From Corynebacterium pacaense (GTDB taxonomy: Bacteria; Actinomycetota; Actinomycetes; Mycobacteriales; Mycobacteriaceae), in NCBI RefSeq assembly GCF_900169525.1, contig NZ_LT821240.1, forward strand, positions 507,684 through 571,683: DNA of 64,000 nt, read 5' to 3'. The notes beneath the pieces were generated by a model, which ran no database searches, was not told the DNA's origin, and was given only the letters and a program-made list of their open reading frames with translations. Below are positions 37,520-47,217 of this stretch, piece after piece. The position numbers and the translations under genes are program-made. Each line of letters begins with the position of its first letter. Positions within the stretch are counted from its first letter, which is position 1.

Positions 37520-40162
37520 TCAAACGCCGAGAGCACCCGCCTGTTTCAGCTGATCGATGTGGTACACCGTTTTCGGCGCGACGAAATGGTAGCGCTCGGG
37601 AACACAGGTGAGCACGAACACCTGCGATTCCCTCCCGGCCTCGCTGAAGAGGGTGGAGATCCGCCGGAGACGCTCCGGGTCCGTCGATCCCAGCGCATCA
37701 TCGATAAACACCGGCACGCCGCCCTGGGTGGATGAATCGGCGACAAGCTCCGCAATCGCGAACCGTGTCAGTATCGCCAGCTGCTCCCTGGCCCCTCCCG
37801 AGAGGTGGTCCAGGTCAACGGTCCGCGCGCCGATGGAGCGCGAGGTCACAGAGAGCTGATCATCGAGGCCGAAATCGGTGTCGGCTCCGAAAACGCGGGC
37901 GGCCAGGCGATTGAGTTTGTCCGCGAAGGGTGCGGCGTAGCGCCTGCGTGATTCATCCCGGTGGCGGGTCATCACCTCCCGGAGCCGGCGCGCCGCATGT
38001 GCCCTCCGCAGCTCCGAATCCCTGCGGTTGATGGCGGCCTCCAGTGCGGCCGCGGCCTTGGACATGCGTTCCTCTGCACCCGCGGCGAGATCAATGTGCC
38101 CCTCCAGGCGCACCAGCTCCGTCGTGGCGTCGGAGATTATGCAGGTGTAGGAATCGACGTTGGCCAGTGCACCGTCGAGGAGCTGCTCAATCAGGTCCAG
38201 GTCACGGTCCTCGAGCCTGCCGACGGCGGCGTCGCGGGCCGCGGCCGCGGCATCGAGCAGGCCGCGTCGCTTGTCGACGTCCCCGCGCAGCTGCTCATCC
38301 GATGCCCCGGCCTCAGCGTCGGCGACCTCGGCGCCCACCGCCTCGGCATTGGCGGCCAGACCCTCGATCCGGGTGCGCGCGATGGTCAGCTCGCGCTCGG
38401 CGGGACGCTGCCTGAGTGCGTCCAGGGCGGCGTCGGCGAGGGTGACATCCCCACCGGCGCGCTCCCGCTGCGTCTCGGCCTCGGTGAGCGCCGCGTCCGC
38501 CTCCTCGAGGCCGAGCTCCGAGGTGACCCCGACGTGGTTGTCGGACAGGACCGCCAGCTCGGCGCGGAGCGCATCGACGTCGGCGCCGCCGCTCGCCGCC
38601 GTCCTTCGCTGATCCAGTGCCTCCAGCTCCGCGGCCTGCTGCAGCTGCGCGCGGTGGAGCGAACGCAACTCCCCGATACCGCCGTCCACCCCGAAACGGT
38701 CGAGTAGTTCGGCGAGGTCGGCCTCCGCGGCCTCCAGCTCCACGCGACTGTCCTCCACGCTCCTGCCGGGTGTGACCCTGAGCTCGACTTCACCGATGGT
38801 CAGTTCGTAACCCCTATCAAGATCCAGCGAGGTCACGGTCTCACCGATCTCGGTGTCCGCGCCGTCGATCTCGATCAAGGTCGCCTCCCGCGCACTGATG
38901 TCAATGTGCCCGCCGTGTGCCAGGCGGAGCGCGGTGAGCACCCGGACCTCATCGACGGCGCGCTGCACGGCGTCAATGTCAGCTTCATCAATGGTGACCC
39001 GGGACGCCCTGGCCGTCTGCAGGGAACGGATCTCGGCGTCGAGTCCATCCACGGTCTCGATGATCGCGGCGAGCTCCTCACGCCTTACCGTGGCGCGCAG
39101 GGCCGCCACGGTCGAACGTGCCGCCCCGAGTGCGGCAACCGCCTCCGCCTCCCGTTCCCTGGCCCGGGTCAGCGTGGCTTCCCGCTCGCTGATCAGTGCC
39201 GCCTCCCGTTCCGCGGCGGTGGCGGTCTCCCCGAGCCCGGACCTCGCTGCCGCCAGGGCGGATTCCGCCGCGGCGGCCCTCTCGCGGAGCCTGGTACGCC
39301 CGGACAGGGCCGCGACGGCGGCACGGTGCTCGGTTTCAGCCTGCGCGTGGCGTCTGATGGACTCCTCGGCCGCGGCCTTCAGTGCGGTTGCCACCTCGAG
39401 GTCGTGGCGTCGAGAAGCAAGTTCCTCCTCGGCCAGGGGCAGCTTCTCCCTGGCCCCGGTGCGCTCGAGCTCGAGGCGGGCGACGCGTTCGACCTGGGAA
39501 ATCAGGGTGGACACCGCCGCCCGGGCATCATCGAGCTCCGCGCGTGCGTTCTGCACCTCGTCGCCGAAGGCGGCGAGTCCCTTCGACTCCTTCCCCGTCT
39601 TGATGGAGTAGTACCTGGCGTACTCCGCGTCCACGGCAGCCATGAGTTCGGTGTCCTCCGGCGGGTCGTCCCCGGTGCCGTCCCGGGAGTTCAGGGCGCT
39701 GGTCAGCGAGGGAATGCCGACGGCGTTGATGGAGGCCTGGACATTGCCCTGCCGCATGAACAGGGCGTCCAGCAGCGAACGGTCAAGATGGGATTCCAGG
39801 ATCTCGGTCAACTGAGACTCCGCCTGCTCACCGGTGTAGTTCTCCCGGCGCGGGGTGATGATCTGCAGTTCGGCGCTCTTCTGTTTGAGGAACTGTTTGC
39901 TGATGACCAGTCGTACGGGCCCCACCGTGAGCTCGAGGCGGATGATCACCGCAACGTCGCGGTCCACCGGCTGCAGCGCCCTGACCGCCTGCTTCGACGT
40001 CTTGTGGGATTCCGTGAGCACGGTCAGGATGGCCTCGAGAATCGAGGACTTTCCCTGCTCGTTGTCACCCTCGATGACCACCACGCCGGTCTCGGGAAGA
40101 TCATCGAGCCGGAGATGGTCGATGGCACGGAAGTTCCGGATCTCAATGCTGTGGAAGCGCAT
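37520..40162 (-). CDS. Rad50/SbcC-like AAA ATPase without a zinc hook
   Basis: SMC-type ATPase of 880 residues. The N-terminal FHSIEIRNFRAIDHL and Walker A GDNEQGKSS (about 32-40) are matched at the C-terminus by the signature LSGGAREQLAILTRF and Walker B VPVFIDDALGSTD. The middle is Ala/Glu/Arg-rich coiled coil. Only two cysteines exist, far apart, so the CxxC zinc hook of Rad50/SbcC is missing. Instead a beta-rich insert (YELTIGEVELRVTPGRS) sits midway. This resembles the YhaN-like branch. It starts four bases after the stop of a metallophosphatase, the Mre11-like partner. A role in DNA end processing is inferred from the pair. Confidence 0.85.
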   Translation of the reverse strand: MRFHSIEIRNFRAIDHLRLDDLPETGVVVIEGDNEQGKSSILEAILTVLTESHKTSKQAVRALQPVDRDVAVIIRLELTVGPVRLVISKQFLKQKSAELQIITPRRENYTGEQAESQLTEILESHLDRSLLDALFMRQGNVQASINAVGIPSLTSALNSRDGTGDDPPEDTELMAAVDAEYARYYSIKTGKESKGLAAFGDEVQNARAELDDARAAVSTLISQVERVARLELERTGAREKLPLAEEELASRRHDLEVATALKAAAEESIRRHAQAETEHRAAVAALSGRTRLRERAAAAESALAAARSGLGETATAAEREAALISEREATLTRAREREAEAVAALGAARSTVAALRATVRREELAAIIETVDGLDAEIRSLQTARASRVTIDEADIDAVQRAVDEVRVLTALRLAHGGHIDISAREATLIEIDGADTEIGETVTSLDLDRGYELTIGEVELRVTPGRSVEDSRVELEAAEADLAELLDRFGVDGGIGELRSLHRAQLQQAAELEALDQRRTAASGGADVDALRAELAVLSDNHVGVTSELGLEEADAALTEAETQRERAGGDVTLADAALDALRQRPAERELTIARTRIEGLAANAEAVGAEVADAEAGASDEQLRGDVDKRRGLLDAAAAARDAAVGRLEDRDLDLIEQLLDGALANVDSYTCIISDATTELVRLEGHIDLAAGAEERMSKAAAALEAAINRRDSELRRAHAARRLREVMTRHRDESRRRYAAPFADKLNRLAARVFGADTDFGLDDQLSVTSRSIGARTVDLDHLSGGAREQLAILTRFAIAELVADSSTQGGVPVFIDDALGSTDPERLRRISTLFSEAGRESQVFVLTCVPERYHFVAPKTVYHIDQLKQAGALGV

Positions 40163-40166
40163 GCAC

Positions 40167-41321
40167 TTAAACCTCCCTGCTCAGTCGGAACAACAGGTTC
40201 AGTGCGTCACGGTCCACCTGGGAGCCCGGCCCGTTGCCCACCGCATCGGCGAGCTCACTCAGCGCCTCGGCGGCGTAGCCGGTGACATCGAGGTCGGCCA
40301 GCTCCTCCGCTCCGGGTTCGAGGGCGAGATCGGTCGTCCTGTCCCTGGGTTTCAGGGAGGCGAAGACATCCTCCAGCTCGGCCAGGCCCGTCTCCAGACG
40401 CCGGTTCTGCTCGAGGTTGACCGTGCCGCGCAGCCCGTACTTGATCACGGTGCGGGATTTGTCGGGATACGCCCGCAGCGCGTCCAGGAATCCGAGGATA
40501 TCCTCATCGGTGGTCAGTTCCTGGGTCAGCGCATGAAATGTCCAGCTTCCAACCTGGACCTCTTCGACGTGGGCTGCACCCTTGGACACCTCCACCACCA
40601 GTACCTTCCCCGAGTTGACCTCGCCTCCGACCCGGGCGGGATCCAGATCGTGGAAATCCGTGGTCTCCGGTGCACCCGAGAACCACACCCTGCCGGAGGA
40701 GCCGACCGGCTGTGCGGAATGGGTGTCCCCCAGCGCCAGGTAGTCGATGGTGCCGTTGTCCAGGCAGCTCTCGACGAAGCCCAGGTCGATCAGATCCGCG
40801 CGCGAATCGCCGGTGCGCGACTCCGCCTGCCCGTGACCCACGGCGATCCTGATCGCATCCGTGGGCCCGAGGGGCTCGAGTGCCCGCCGCACCAGGTCGG
40901 TGGGGGCAGTCTTGTTCAGCAGCGGCGCACCGACGATCTCCACACCGGGTTCGACCTCATGGACCGTGGAATCCGCCATGACCGTGATGCCGTCGAGGTC
41001 CGTCATCCGGTAGAAGATGGAATCCGCGGTGAGGGGATCATGGTTGCCGGGCAGGAGATACACCGGCACCTGGAGTGAGCGCAGCGCCTCCAGGGCCCGT
41101 GCCGTGGTGCGCTGCTGCAGGGAGTTGTGCTCGAAAATGTCACCGGCGAGGACGATGAAAGCGCAGCCGCGTGTGGTGGCCACCTCGCCCATCTTCTCGA
41201 TGCTCCTGATTCGATCATCGTCGAACCTGGCCTGGGCTTCGGGCGAGAGGAACCAGCGGGTCATTCCGATCTGCAGGTCCGAGGAGTGGAGGAAGGTGAT
41301 GGTTTCTTTCATGGTCCTCAT
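40167..41321 (-). CDS. Mre11/SbcD-like metallophosphatase (putative DNA exonuclease)
   Basis: Calcineurin-like phosphoesterase of 384 residues. Metal-binding motifs in order are FLHSSDLQIG (about residue 10), VLAGDIFEHN, LLPGNHDP, and the later IAVGHGQ and LALGDTHS. The first motif has SDLQ in place of the usual SDxH, as in the YhaO branch. It is upstream of and nearly contiguous with the Rad50-like gene, forming a two-gene operon. The start is either the ATG at 41321 or one at 41312; neither has ideal ribosome-binding spacing. Confidence 0.86.
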   Translation of the reverse strand: MRTMKETITFLHSSDLQIGMTRWFLSPEAQARFDDDRIRSIEKMGEVATTRGCAFIVLAGDIFEHNSLQQRTTARALEALRSLQVPVYLLPGNHDPLTADSIFYRMTDLDGITVMADSTVHEVEPGVEIVGAPLLNKTAPTDLVRRALEPLGPTDAIRIAVGHGQAESRTGDSRADLIDLGFVESCLDNGTIDYLALGDTHSAQPVGSSGRVWFSGAPETTDFHDLDPARVGGEVNSGKVLVVEVSKGAAHVEEVQVGSWTFHALTQELTTDEDILGFLDALRAYPDKSRTVIKYGLRGTVNLEQNRRLETGLAELEDVFASLKPRDRTTDLALEPGAEELADLDVTGYAAEALSELADAVGNGPGSQVDRDALNLLFRLSREV

Positions 41322-41385
41322 CTAACAAAACTGTGTGGACACGGGGGTGGGCAACGGGGGCTCACCGCCGCGGTGACGCGGGTTT

Positions 41386-42240
41386 TCAGTCATCGAAGCT
41401 CTCCGGTGGGTCGCCGTTGACCAGGCGGTCATACATATCCTCGATATCGCTGACGGCACGCAGCTGCTCGAGCGAGGTGTAGGAAACCAGACGCATCGCC
41501 TTGTGCAGCATGTTCAGGTCCGAGTCGTTGATGGCCGGGGCGGGCCTGGGATCCGGGAGATCGGGAAGCCCCATGCCGTTCCAGAAGGATTCATTGTCCT
41601 CGGATTCCGCTCCGGTTTCCTTCTGGTAGCCCGCGATCAACGCCTCCAGGCCCGCCATCCCCTGTCCGCGGATGTCGAGGACCATGCCCGGACTGGCGGT
41701 CATCTTCTCGGCGACGGTGTACGCCGCCGCCACGGCGTGTTTGCAGACCATTGACTTGTCCGGGCAGTTGCAGTCGAAGTAGATGTCCTCGTCCAGAGAC
41801 CCCACCAGGTGATCGAGCATCTGCGCGGAGAGATGGCCTTCGCGGACGAGCTTCATGCCGTTGGTCGTCGCGGCGATGGCGGCGTATGCGGCGCTGAGCT
41901 TCTCGGAGCTGCGGTAGGGAAACGTCAGGGTGACCTCGAAGGGTTCATTCTGGGAACCGGCGACCAGGCACCGCACCCGGCCGTCGAGGACCTGGGTCCC
42001 GGTGACATGCCCGTTGGTGTAGTAGTCCTCCCCGCGGCCCAGTCGCATTCCCTCGGCCTTCTTCCGCGTCAGATCCATCACGCGCTGACCTGCCGGTGAG
42101 AAGGGCGAACGACCATAGGGGTGGGTGGCGCCGCGCCGCTGCTCGGGGGTGGTGATCCTCTTCTTCGCGCCGAAGTTGGCATAGATGACATTGTCCATCC
42201 GGGGCCTGCCCGATGATGTGGACCGATCTGACTCAACCAT
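41386..42240 (-). CDS. SWIM zinc-finger protein
   Basis: Protein of 284 residues with a SWIM-type zinc site, DCNCPDKSMVCKH (CxC...CxH), near the middle. It is preceded by a beta-rich region (VTGTQVLDGRVRCLVAGSQ) and followed by a helical, acidic C-terminus. SWIM proteins commonly pair with SNF2-family ATPases, and here the gene overlaps the end of one by eight bases from the chosen ATG at 42240. That ATG has GGGAGG about six bases upstream, better placed than the GTG at 42246. The SWIM domain probably mediates DNA or protein binding for the ATPase. Confidence 0.85.
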   Translation of the reverse strand: MVESDRSTSSGRPRMDNVIYANFGAKKRITTPEQRRGATHPYGRSPFSPAGQRVMDLTRKKAEGMRLGRGEDYYTNGHVTGTQVLDGRVRCLVAGSQNEPFEVTLTFPYRSSEKLSAAYAAIAATTNGMKLVREGHLSAQMLDHLVGSLDEDIYFDCNCPDKSMVCKHAVAAAYTVAEKMTASPGMVLDIRGQGMAGLEALIAGYQKETGAESEDNESFWNGMGLPDLPDPRPAPAINDSDLNMLHKAMRLVSYTSLEQLRAVSDIEDMYDRLVNGDPPESFDD

Positions 42241-45200
42241 CTGCACCCTCCCTTTCGCGGTAACTCATGAGCATGGCCAGCTCCTCCGGATCCAGCTCGG
42301 TGATCCACCCCTCTCCCTCGCCGACGATGGCGCTGGCCAGATGCATTTTCCCATCCAGAATATCCTGGATCGACTCCTCCATCGTGCCCGCGGTGATCAT
42401 CTTGAACACGTCAACGTTCTTCTGCTGACCGATTCTGAAGGCCCGGTCGGTGGCCTGGTTCTCCACCGCGGGATTCCACCATCGGTCCATGTGCACCACG
42501 ATGGAGGCGGCGGTGAGGTTGAGACCTGTACCGCCCGCCTTGAGGGAGAGCAGCATAGCCGGGGGTCCGTCCTCCGCCTGGAACTGCTCGACCATGCGAT
42601 CACGCCCGGCTTTGCTCACACCGCCGTGGAGGAAGGGGATCTCCGCACCGAGATAGTCACTGAGATAGGGGGCGAGGATTCGCCCGAAGGCCGTGTACTG
42701 GGTGAAGATCAGGGTGCGGCGGCCGTCACGGACGGCGTCGTCGAGAAGCTCCATGAGTGCCGCCACCTTACCCGATCTGTGGCGGCCCTTTTCCTGGACG
42801 GCCGATCCGTCACCGAGGTAGTGCGCGGGATGGTTGCAGATCTGCTTGATACGGGTGATGGTGGCCAGCACCAGTCCCTTCCTCGACATCCCCTTGCGCT
42901 GAGTGAGCTGTTTCTGCACGTCATTGACCAACGCGGAGTAGAGCGCCGCCTGTTCGGTGGTCATGTCCACCCGGATGATCTGCTCGGTCTTGTCAGGGAG
43001 ATCGTCGATGATCGCGGGGTCGGTTTTCAGCCTGCGCAGGATGAACGGTGCGGTCAGCTGCCGCAGGCGCTCTGTCATATCCTCATCCTGCTCCCTTTCG
43101 ATGGCCTTTGCGAAGTGGTTGCGGAAGAAGGACGCGCTGCCCAGCACCCCCGGATTGCAGAAATCCAGAATGGAACGCATCTCGGAGAGCCGGTTCTCCA
43201 CGGGTGTCCCCGTCAGCGCCACACGCTGCCTGGACGGCAGGGAACGCACCGCCCGGGACACCCTGGTGGCGGAGTTCTTGATCGCCTGCGCCTCATCGAG
43301 GACCACGCGGTCGAACTCAACCTCTCCGAGCAGTTTGAAATCGCGGGTGATCACACCGTAGGAGGTCACCACGAGATCGGCCCTGCGTGCCTGCTCGATC
43401 AACTCCCCGCCGTTGAGGCGGTGCGGACCGTGGTGGACCACGACGTTGAGATCCGGCACGAACTTTCTGCTTTCCGACGCCCAGTTGCCCACCACGGAGG
43501 TCGGGCAGACCACCAGCGTGGGACGGTGCTCACGGTCGGGATGCTGCGCCCTCTCGACGGCGAGCAGGGCCAGCAGCTGCAGCGTCTTTCCCAGCCCCAT
43601 GTCATCGGCGAGCACCGCTCCGAGGTTGTTCTCCGACATCCAGTAGAGCCAGTCCACGCCGCGGTGCTGGTACTCCCGCAGGTCGGCGGTGACGGTGTCG
43701 GGGATCTCCACGCGTTCGGGCGCGGGGGTCTCCGTGCCACCCAGCAGCGAGGTGTACCAGGGCGAACCCGTGAACTCCACCGGCTGGCTCTCAGCTGCCT
43801 TGAGGGCGATCTCGCGCAGCTCCGCGAGACTGACCTCCCCCGCACCGTCGCCGGAGAAGTCCTCGTTGAACCTTCTCCGCAGTTCCTCGGCCCTCCCCGC
43901 GAGCGCCTGCCAGCCCGGCTCCTTGGAGGCTTCAGCGAGTTCAGCCTCCATGGCGGCGGTTTCCAGCTCGGCCTTGCGCCGCTTCTGCGAGGTCTTCGCC
44001 AGCTCCTCCATGTAGCCGGTGATGCGACGCAGTGAGTCCTGATCGGCCATCACCCAGTCCCCGCGCAGGCGGATCAGCCCCGACTTGGATTCGACGAGCT
44101 CCTCCATCTCGGCATCGCTCAGCTCCACGTCACCGATACTGATCCGCCAGTTGTACTCCACCAACTGGTCCAGACCGATGATCGCCTTCGTTGAGGAATC
44201 CGCAGGATCCTCGGAGGAGCGGGTGTCTATCCGGGCCCTGGTCTCATAGGTGCTCCACGCCTTGGGCAGCATGACTGTGAAACCGGCCTTCTTCAACCTG
44301 GCCACATCGCCGGAGATGAACTCGACAATCTCGGTGGTGCTCAGGAACAGATCCCAGTCCCCCGTACGCGGCAGGTCCACATCGAAGGCCCGGATGGCGT
44401 CCTCGCGGGCGGGATCGAGGAGAACGGAGATCGCCTTGGCGTTCTCGTACTGTTCGCGGAGTGTTTCCAGCCCACCGGTGTCCAGCTGGTGCTTGAGGAT
44501 GGGCTGCGGGGCGTCAACCCCGGATCGGACCATCAGGCGGATCGGCCACACGCTGTCGGCCGGATCCTGGTAGTTCATCTCGGCGGGCGGCTCCTCTACC
44601 AGAATGACCAGGTTGAGCGCCGCGGTGGAGATGGTGTTCTTCCACTGGTTGAGCGCATGGGTGAGCACCGTCGAACCCCTGCGCAACGAACGGTTGTGCA
44701 GCAGTGCGTCGATGAACTCGTGCCTGGAATAGGGCACTACCTCGTCGCGGAACTCCTCCAGCAGATGATTGGCGATCCAGTGCGGAAGTTCATTGGCCAT
44801 CACCTCGGCCAGGTCGCGGCCCCCGTTCTTCAGCAGAATCAGCGGTGCGGCCCGGTTCATTTCAGCCAACCAGGCGCGCTCGGACAGGCTGGCCGCGAGC
44901 TGCCACTGGGGCCACCATTCCCCGTCGAACATGATGGTGCGCAGGGTGACACGGCCGGCACGGACGAACTGCACGAGGCCGCGGTACATCTGGATGAGCC
45001 ACCGCAGATCCGGGGAGATGGTGGACAGCTGATCTCTTCCGGCCCCGGAAACGTCGTGGAGGAGAAAACTGAGCTGGGCGAGAATACCCACCGATTCCTC
45101 GGGGGTGAATGCCGCCGTTGGGATGGGCAGTTCTACATGCCGTCCCTTGGGGGTGCGCAGATGGACGTTCATCCGGGGGCGGAACGTGCGGTCGGCCAGA

Positions 45201-45337
45201 ATCTGATCAACCTGCGCGGGAAAGGTACCTGCGGGAACCGTGTCGGGGAGGACGATCCTGTGCCCCTCAACCTGCTCAATCCATAGTTGTAGGCCACGGT
45301 CCTTGATCCAGAGGCCATGCAGCAGGTGAGAAGTCAT
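42233..45337 (-). CDS. SNF2-family ATPase/helicase (HepA-like)
   Basis: Large SF2 DNA translocase of 1034 residues. The N-terminal half (about 1-570) is the family-specific region. The ATPase has motif I ADDMGLGKTLQ (about 610), motif Ia VVCPTSVVGNW, motif II VLDEAQAIKN, motif III ALTGTPVENR, and the helicase C-terminal motifs LFTQYTAFG-like, LLSLKAGGTGLNLT and DRAFRIGQ. It acts with the downstream SWIM protein, which overlaps its end. Such pairs may remodel nucleoprotein or assist RNA polymerase recycling; that is inferred, not shown. A promoter is not evident. Confidence 0.92.
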   Translation of the reverse strand: MTSHLLHGLWIKDRGLQLWIEQVEGHRIVLPDTVPAGTFPAQVDQILADRTFRPRMNVHLRTPKGRHVELPIPTAAFTPEESVGILAQLSFLLHDVSGAGRDQLSTISPDLRWLIQMYRGLVQFVRAGRVTLRTIMFDGEWWPQWQLAASLSERAWLAEMNRAAPLILLKNGGRDLAEVMANELPHWIANHLLEEFRDEVVPYSRHEFIDALLHNRSLRRGSTVLTHALNQWKNTISTAALNLVILVEEPPAEMNYQDPADSVWPIRLMVRSGVDAPQPILKHQLDTGGLETLREQYENAKAISVLLDPAREDAIRAFDVDLPRTGDWDLFLSTTEIVEFISGDVARLKKAGFTVMLPKAWSTYETRARIDTRSSEDPADSSTKAIIGLDQLVEYNWRISIGDVELSDAEMEELVESKSGLIRLRGDWVMADQDSLRRITGYMEELAKTSQKRRKAELETAAMEAELAEASKEPGWQALAGRAEELRRRFNEDFSGDGAGEVSLAELREIALKAAESQPVEFTGSPWYTSLLGGTETPAPERVEIPDTVTADLREYQHRGVDWLYWMSENNLGAVLADDMGLGKTLQLLALLAVERAQHPDREHRPTLVVCPTSVVGNWASESRKFVPDLNVVVHHGPHRLNGGELIEQARRADLVVTSYGVITRDFKLLGEVEFDRVVLDEAQAIKNSATRVSRAVRSLPSRQRVALTGTPVENRLSEMRSILDFCNPGVLGSASFFRNHFAKAIEREQDEDMTERLRQLTAPFILRRLKTDPAIIDDLPDKTEQIIRVDMTTEQAALYSALVNDVQKQLTQRKGMSRKGLVLATITRIKQICNHPAHYLGDGSAVQEKGRHRSGKVAALMELLDDAVRDGRRTLIFTQYTAFGRILAPYLSDYLGAEIPFLHGGVSKAGRDRMVEQFQAEDGPPAMLLSLKAGGTGLNLTAASIVVHMDRWWNPAVENQATDRAFRIGQQKNVDVFKMITAGTMEESIQDILDGKMHLASAIVGEGEGWITELDPEELAMLMSYREREGADG

Positions 45338-45545
45338 GTGTTCAGTTCTACCAGTTGCGTCGGATTTCCTCGTATCCGTGTGCGAAAACTGTGGATAACC
45401 CCACCCGTCGGTGGCCGGACTGTGAAAAAGCTGCAGAAACTCCCGAAGTATGGAGTTAATTTTCCTCCGGATACATTAGTGTTGGAGTCCACTCTTTCCA
45501 TCACACATGGTAAAGAAGTCATCCGTCCTCGACCCAAGGAGAACC

Positions 45546-47117
45546 ATGAGCGATTCCACCTGGTTCGTCATAGCAATTGTCATCTACATGGCTGTCATGA
45601 TCCTCATCGGATACTGGAGCTACCTGAAAACAACCAAATACGACGACTACATGCTCGCGGGACGGGGGTTGAATCCCTTCGTGGCCGCCATGTCGGCGGG
45701 CGCATCGGATATGTCCGGATGGCTGCTCATGGGCCTGCCCGGCGCGCTGTACGTCTCCGGCATGTCGGAGCTGTGGATCGCCATCGGACTGACCATCGGA
45801 GCCTGGGCGAACTGGATGTGGACCGCACCGCGGCTGCGCTCCTACACCGAGGTCTCCAAGAACTCGATCACGCTGCCCTCCTTCTTCGAGAACCGTCTGC
45901 GCGACAGGTCCCGCGCTCTCCGGGTGATCTCCGCTCTGATCATCATCTTCTTCTTCACCTTCTATATCTCCTCCGGTATGGTCGCCGGCGGCGTGTACTG
46001 GGAATCCACCTTCGGGGGCGACTACCTGACCGGTATGCTGGTCGTCGCCGGAGTGACGGTGCTCTACACATTCATCGGTGGCTTCCTCGCGGTGTCATAC
46101 ACCGACGTCGTGCAGGGATCGCTCATGTTCTTCTCCCTGATCATCGTTCCGCTGGTGGCCTACTTCACGCTGGCCAACCCCAGTGACATCTGGTCCTTCG
46201 CCAGCACCCACGACTACGGTCCCTACACCGACGGTGTGGGAAACCCCACCTATTTCTCCCTGATCTCCGGGGTATCCGTCGCCGCGATCATCGGCAACCT
46301 GGCGTGGGGTTTCGGCTACTTCGGACAGCCGCACATCGTCGTTCGGTTCATGGCACTGCGCTCACCCACGGAGGCGAAGCAGGGTCGTCGCATCGGCATA
46401 TCCTGGATGCTGCTCTGCCTGATCGGGGCGACCTTCACCGCCCTGATATCCACGGTGTTCTTTGCTCAGAACCCGCAGTTCTCCATCACCGACACCAGGT
46501 CCTACGAGTCGATATTCCTGGATCTCGCCCGCACCCTGTTCCACCCGCTGATCGCCGGCCTGATCCTCACCGCGGTGCTCGCCGCGATCATGTCCACAAT
46601 GAGTTCCCAGCTCCTGGTCACCGCATCCTCCCTGGTGGAGGACCTGCTCAAAATCGTCAAAAGGGATGGACTCAGTGAGAAGGCCCTGCTCAACCTCTCC
46701 CGACTCGCGGTGATCGTCCTGTCCATCATCGCCGCGGCGATGGCCGTCAGTCCCTCGGACTCGATCCTGAACCTCGTCGGCTTCGCCTGGGCCGGTTTCG
46801 GCTCCGCCTTCGGACCCATCATCATCGCGATGCTCTACTGGAAGCGGCTGAACTCCGCCGGCGCGATCGCCGGCATGGTCACCGGTGCCGTCGTCTCCAT
46901 CGCATGGGGTATGTCACCCCTGGGCGACTGGCTCTACGAGATCGTCCCCGGCGTTCTGAGCGCCACCATCGCCATGGTTGTGGTTAGTCTGCTCACACCT
47001 GCACCCTCCGAGGAGATCACCCGCGAATTCGAAACCGCGGCCCGCCTCTCCAAAATCGCAGTTGAGAAGGAGGATACGGAGTTCTCGGAGGTTGCAAGGC
47101 AGGTGGATCTGCCCTAA
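45546..47117 (+). CDS. putP: Sodium/proline symporter
   Basis: SSS-family transporter of 523 residues with about 13 membrane helices, starting at the ATG 45546 after AAGGAG. Family sequence includes the N-terminal YMLAGRGLNPFVAAMSAGASDMSGW, with the GAS-DMSGW sodium-site region, and GFGYFGQPHIVVRFMAL. The hydrophilic C-terminal tail ends EVARQVDLP. The likely role is proline uptake for nutrition or osmoprotection. It is divergent from the SNF2 gene with a 208-base gap. Confidence 0.92.
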   Translation: MSDSTWFVIAIVIYMAVMILIGYWSYLKTTKYDDYMLAGRGLNPFVAAMSAGASDMSGWLLMGLPGALYVSGMSELWIAIGLTIGAWANWMWTAPRLRSYTEVSKNSITLPSFFENRLRDRSRALRVISALIIIFFFTFYISSGMVAGGVYWESTFGGDYLTGMLVVAGVTVLYTFIGGFLAVSYTDVVQGSLMFFSLIIVPLVAYFTLANPSDIWSFASTHDYGPYTDGVGNPTYFSLISGVSVAAIIGNLAWGFGYFGQPHIVVRFMALRSPTEAKQGRRIGISWMLLCLIGATFTALISTVFFAQNPQFSITDTRSYESIFLDLARTLFHPLIAGLILTAVLAAIMSTMSSQLLVTASSLVEDLLKIVKRDGLSEKALLNLSRLAVIVLSIIAAAMAVSPSDSILNLVGFAWAGFGSAFGPIIIAMLYWKRLNSAGAIAGMVTGAVVSIAWGMSPLGDWLYEIVPGVLSATIAMVVVSLLTPAPSEEITREFETAARLSKIAVEKEDTEFSEVARQVDLP

Positions 47118-47180
47118 CCGAGGTACTCCGGGGACGGACCCGCCCGTTGCGCCGATTTTCAACCACTCCTATGCTTAAAG

Positions 47181-47196
47181 TTCAACACATTGAACC
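47181..47196 (+). promoter_or_regulatory. mntH: MntR-type operator in front of mntH
   Basis: GTTCAACACATTGAAC is a perfect inverted repeat (GTTCAA, four bases, TTGAAC). It fits the MntR motif of C. glutamicum as I remember it, TGTTCAATGCGTTGAACA, with the same arms and spacing. A TATGCT -10 candidate (47171-47176) lies just upstream, so a bound DtxR-family MntR would block initiation when manganese is sufficient. It ends 21 bases before the mntH ATG. Confidence 0.75.
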
Positions 47197-47217
47197 ACTT
47201 GGGAATGGGAAGTCTTG

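Noticed and set aside
38906..40285. Plus-strand open frame of 459 codons
   Set aside because: Antisense to the Rad50-like coiled-coil gene; Gly/Arg-rich with no recognisable family.
42185..44035. Plus-strand open frame of 616 codons
   Set aside because: Antisense to the SNF2 ATPase, which has all helicase motifs on the minus strand; no domain is seen in this frame.
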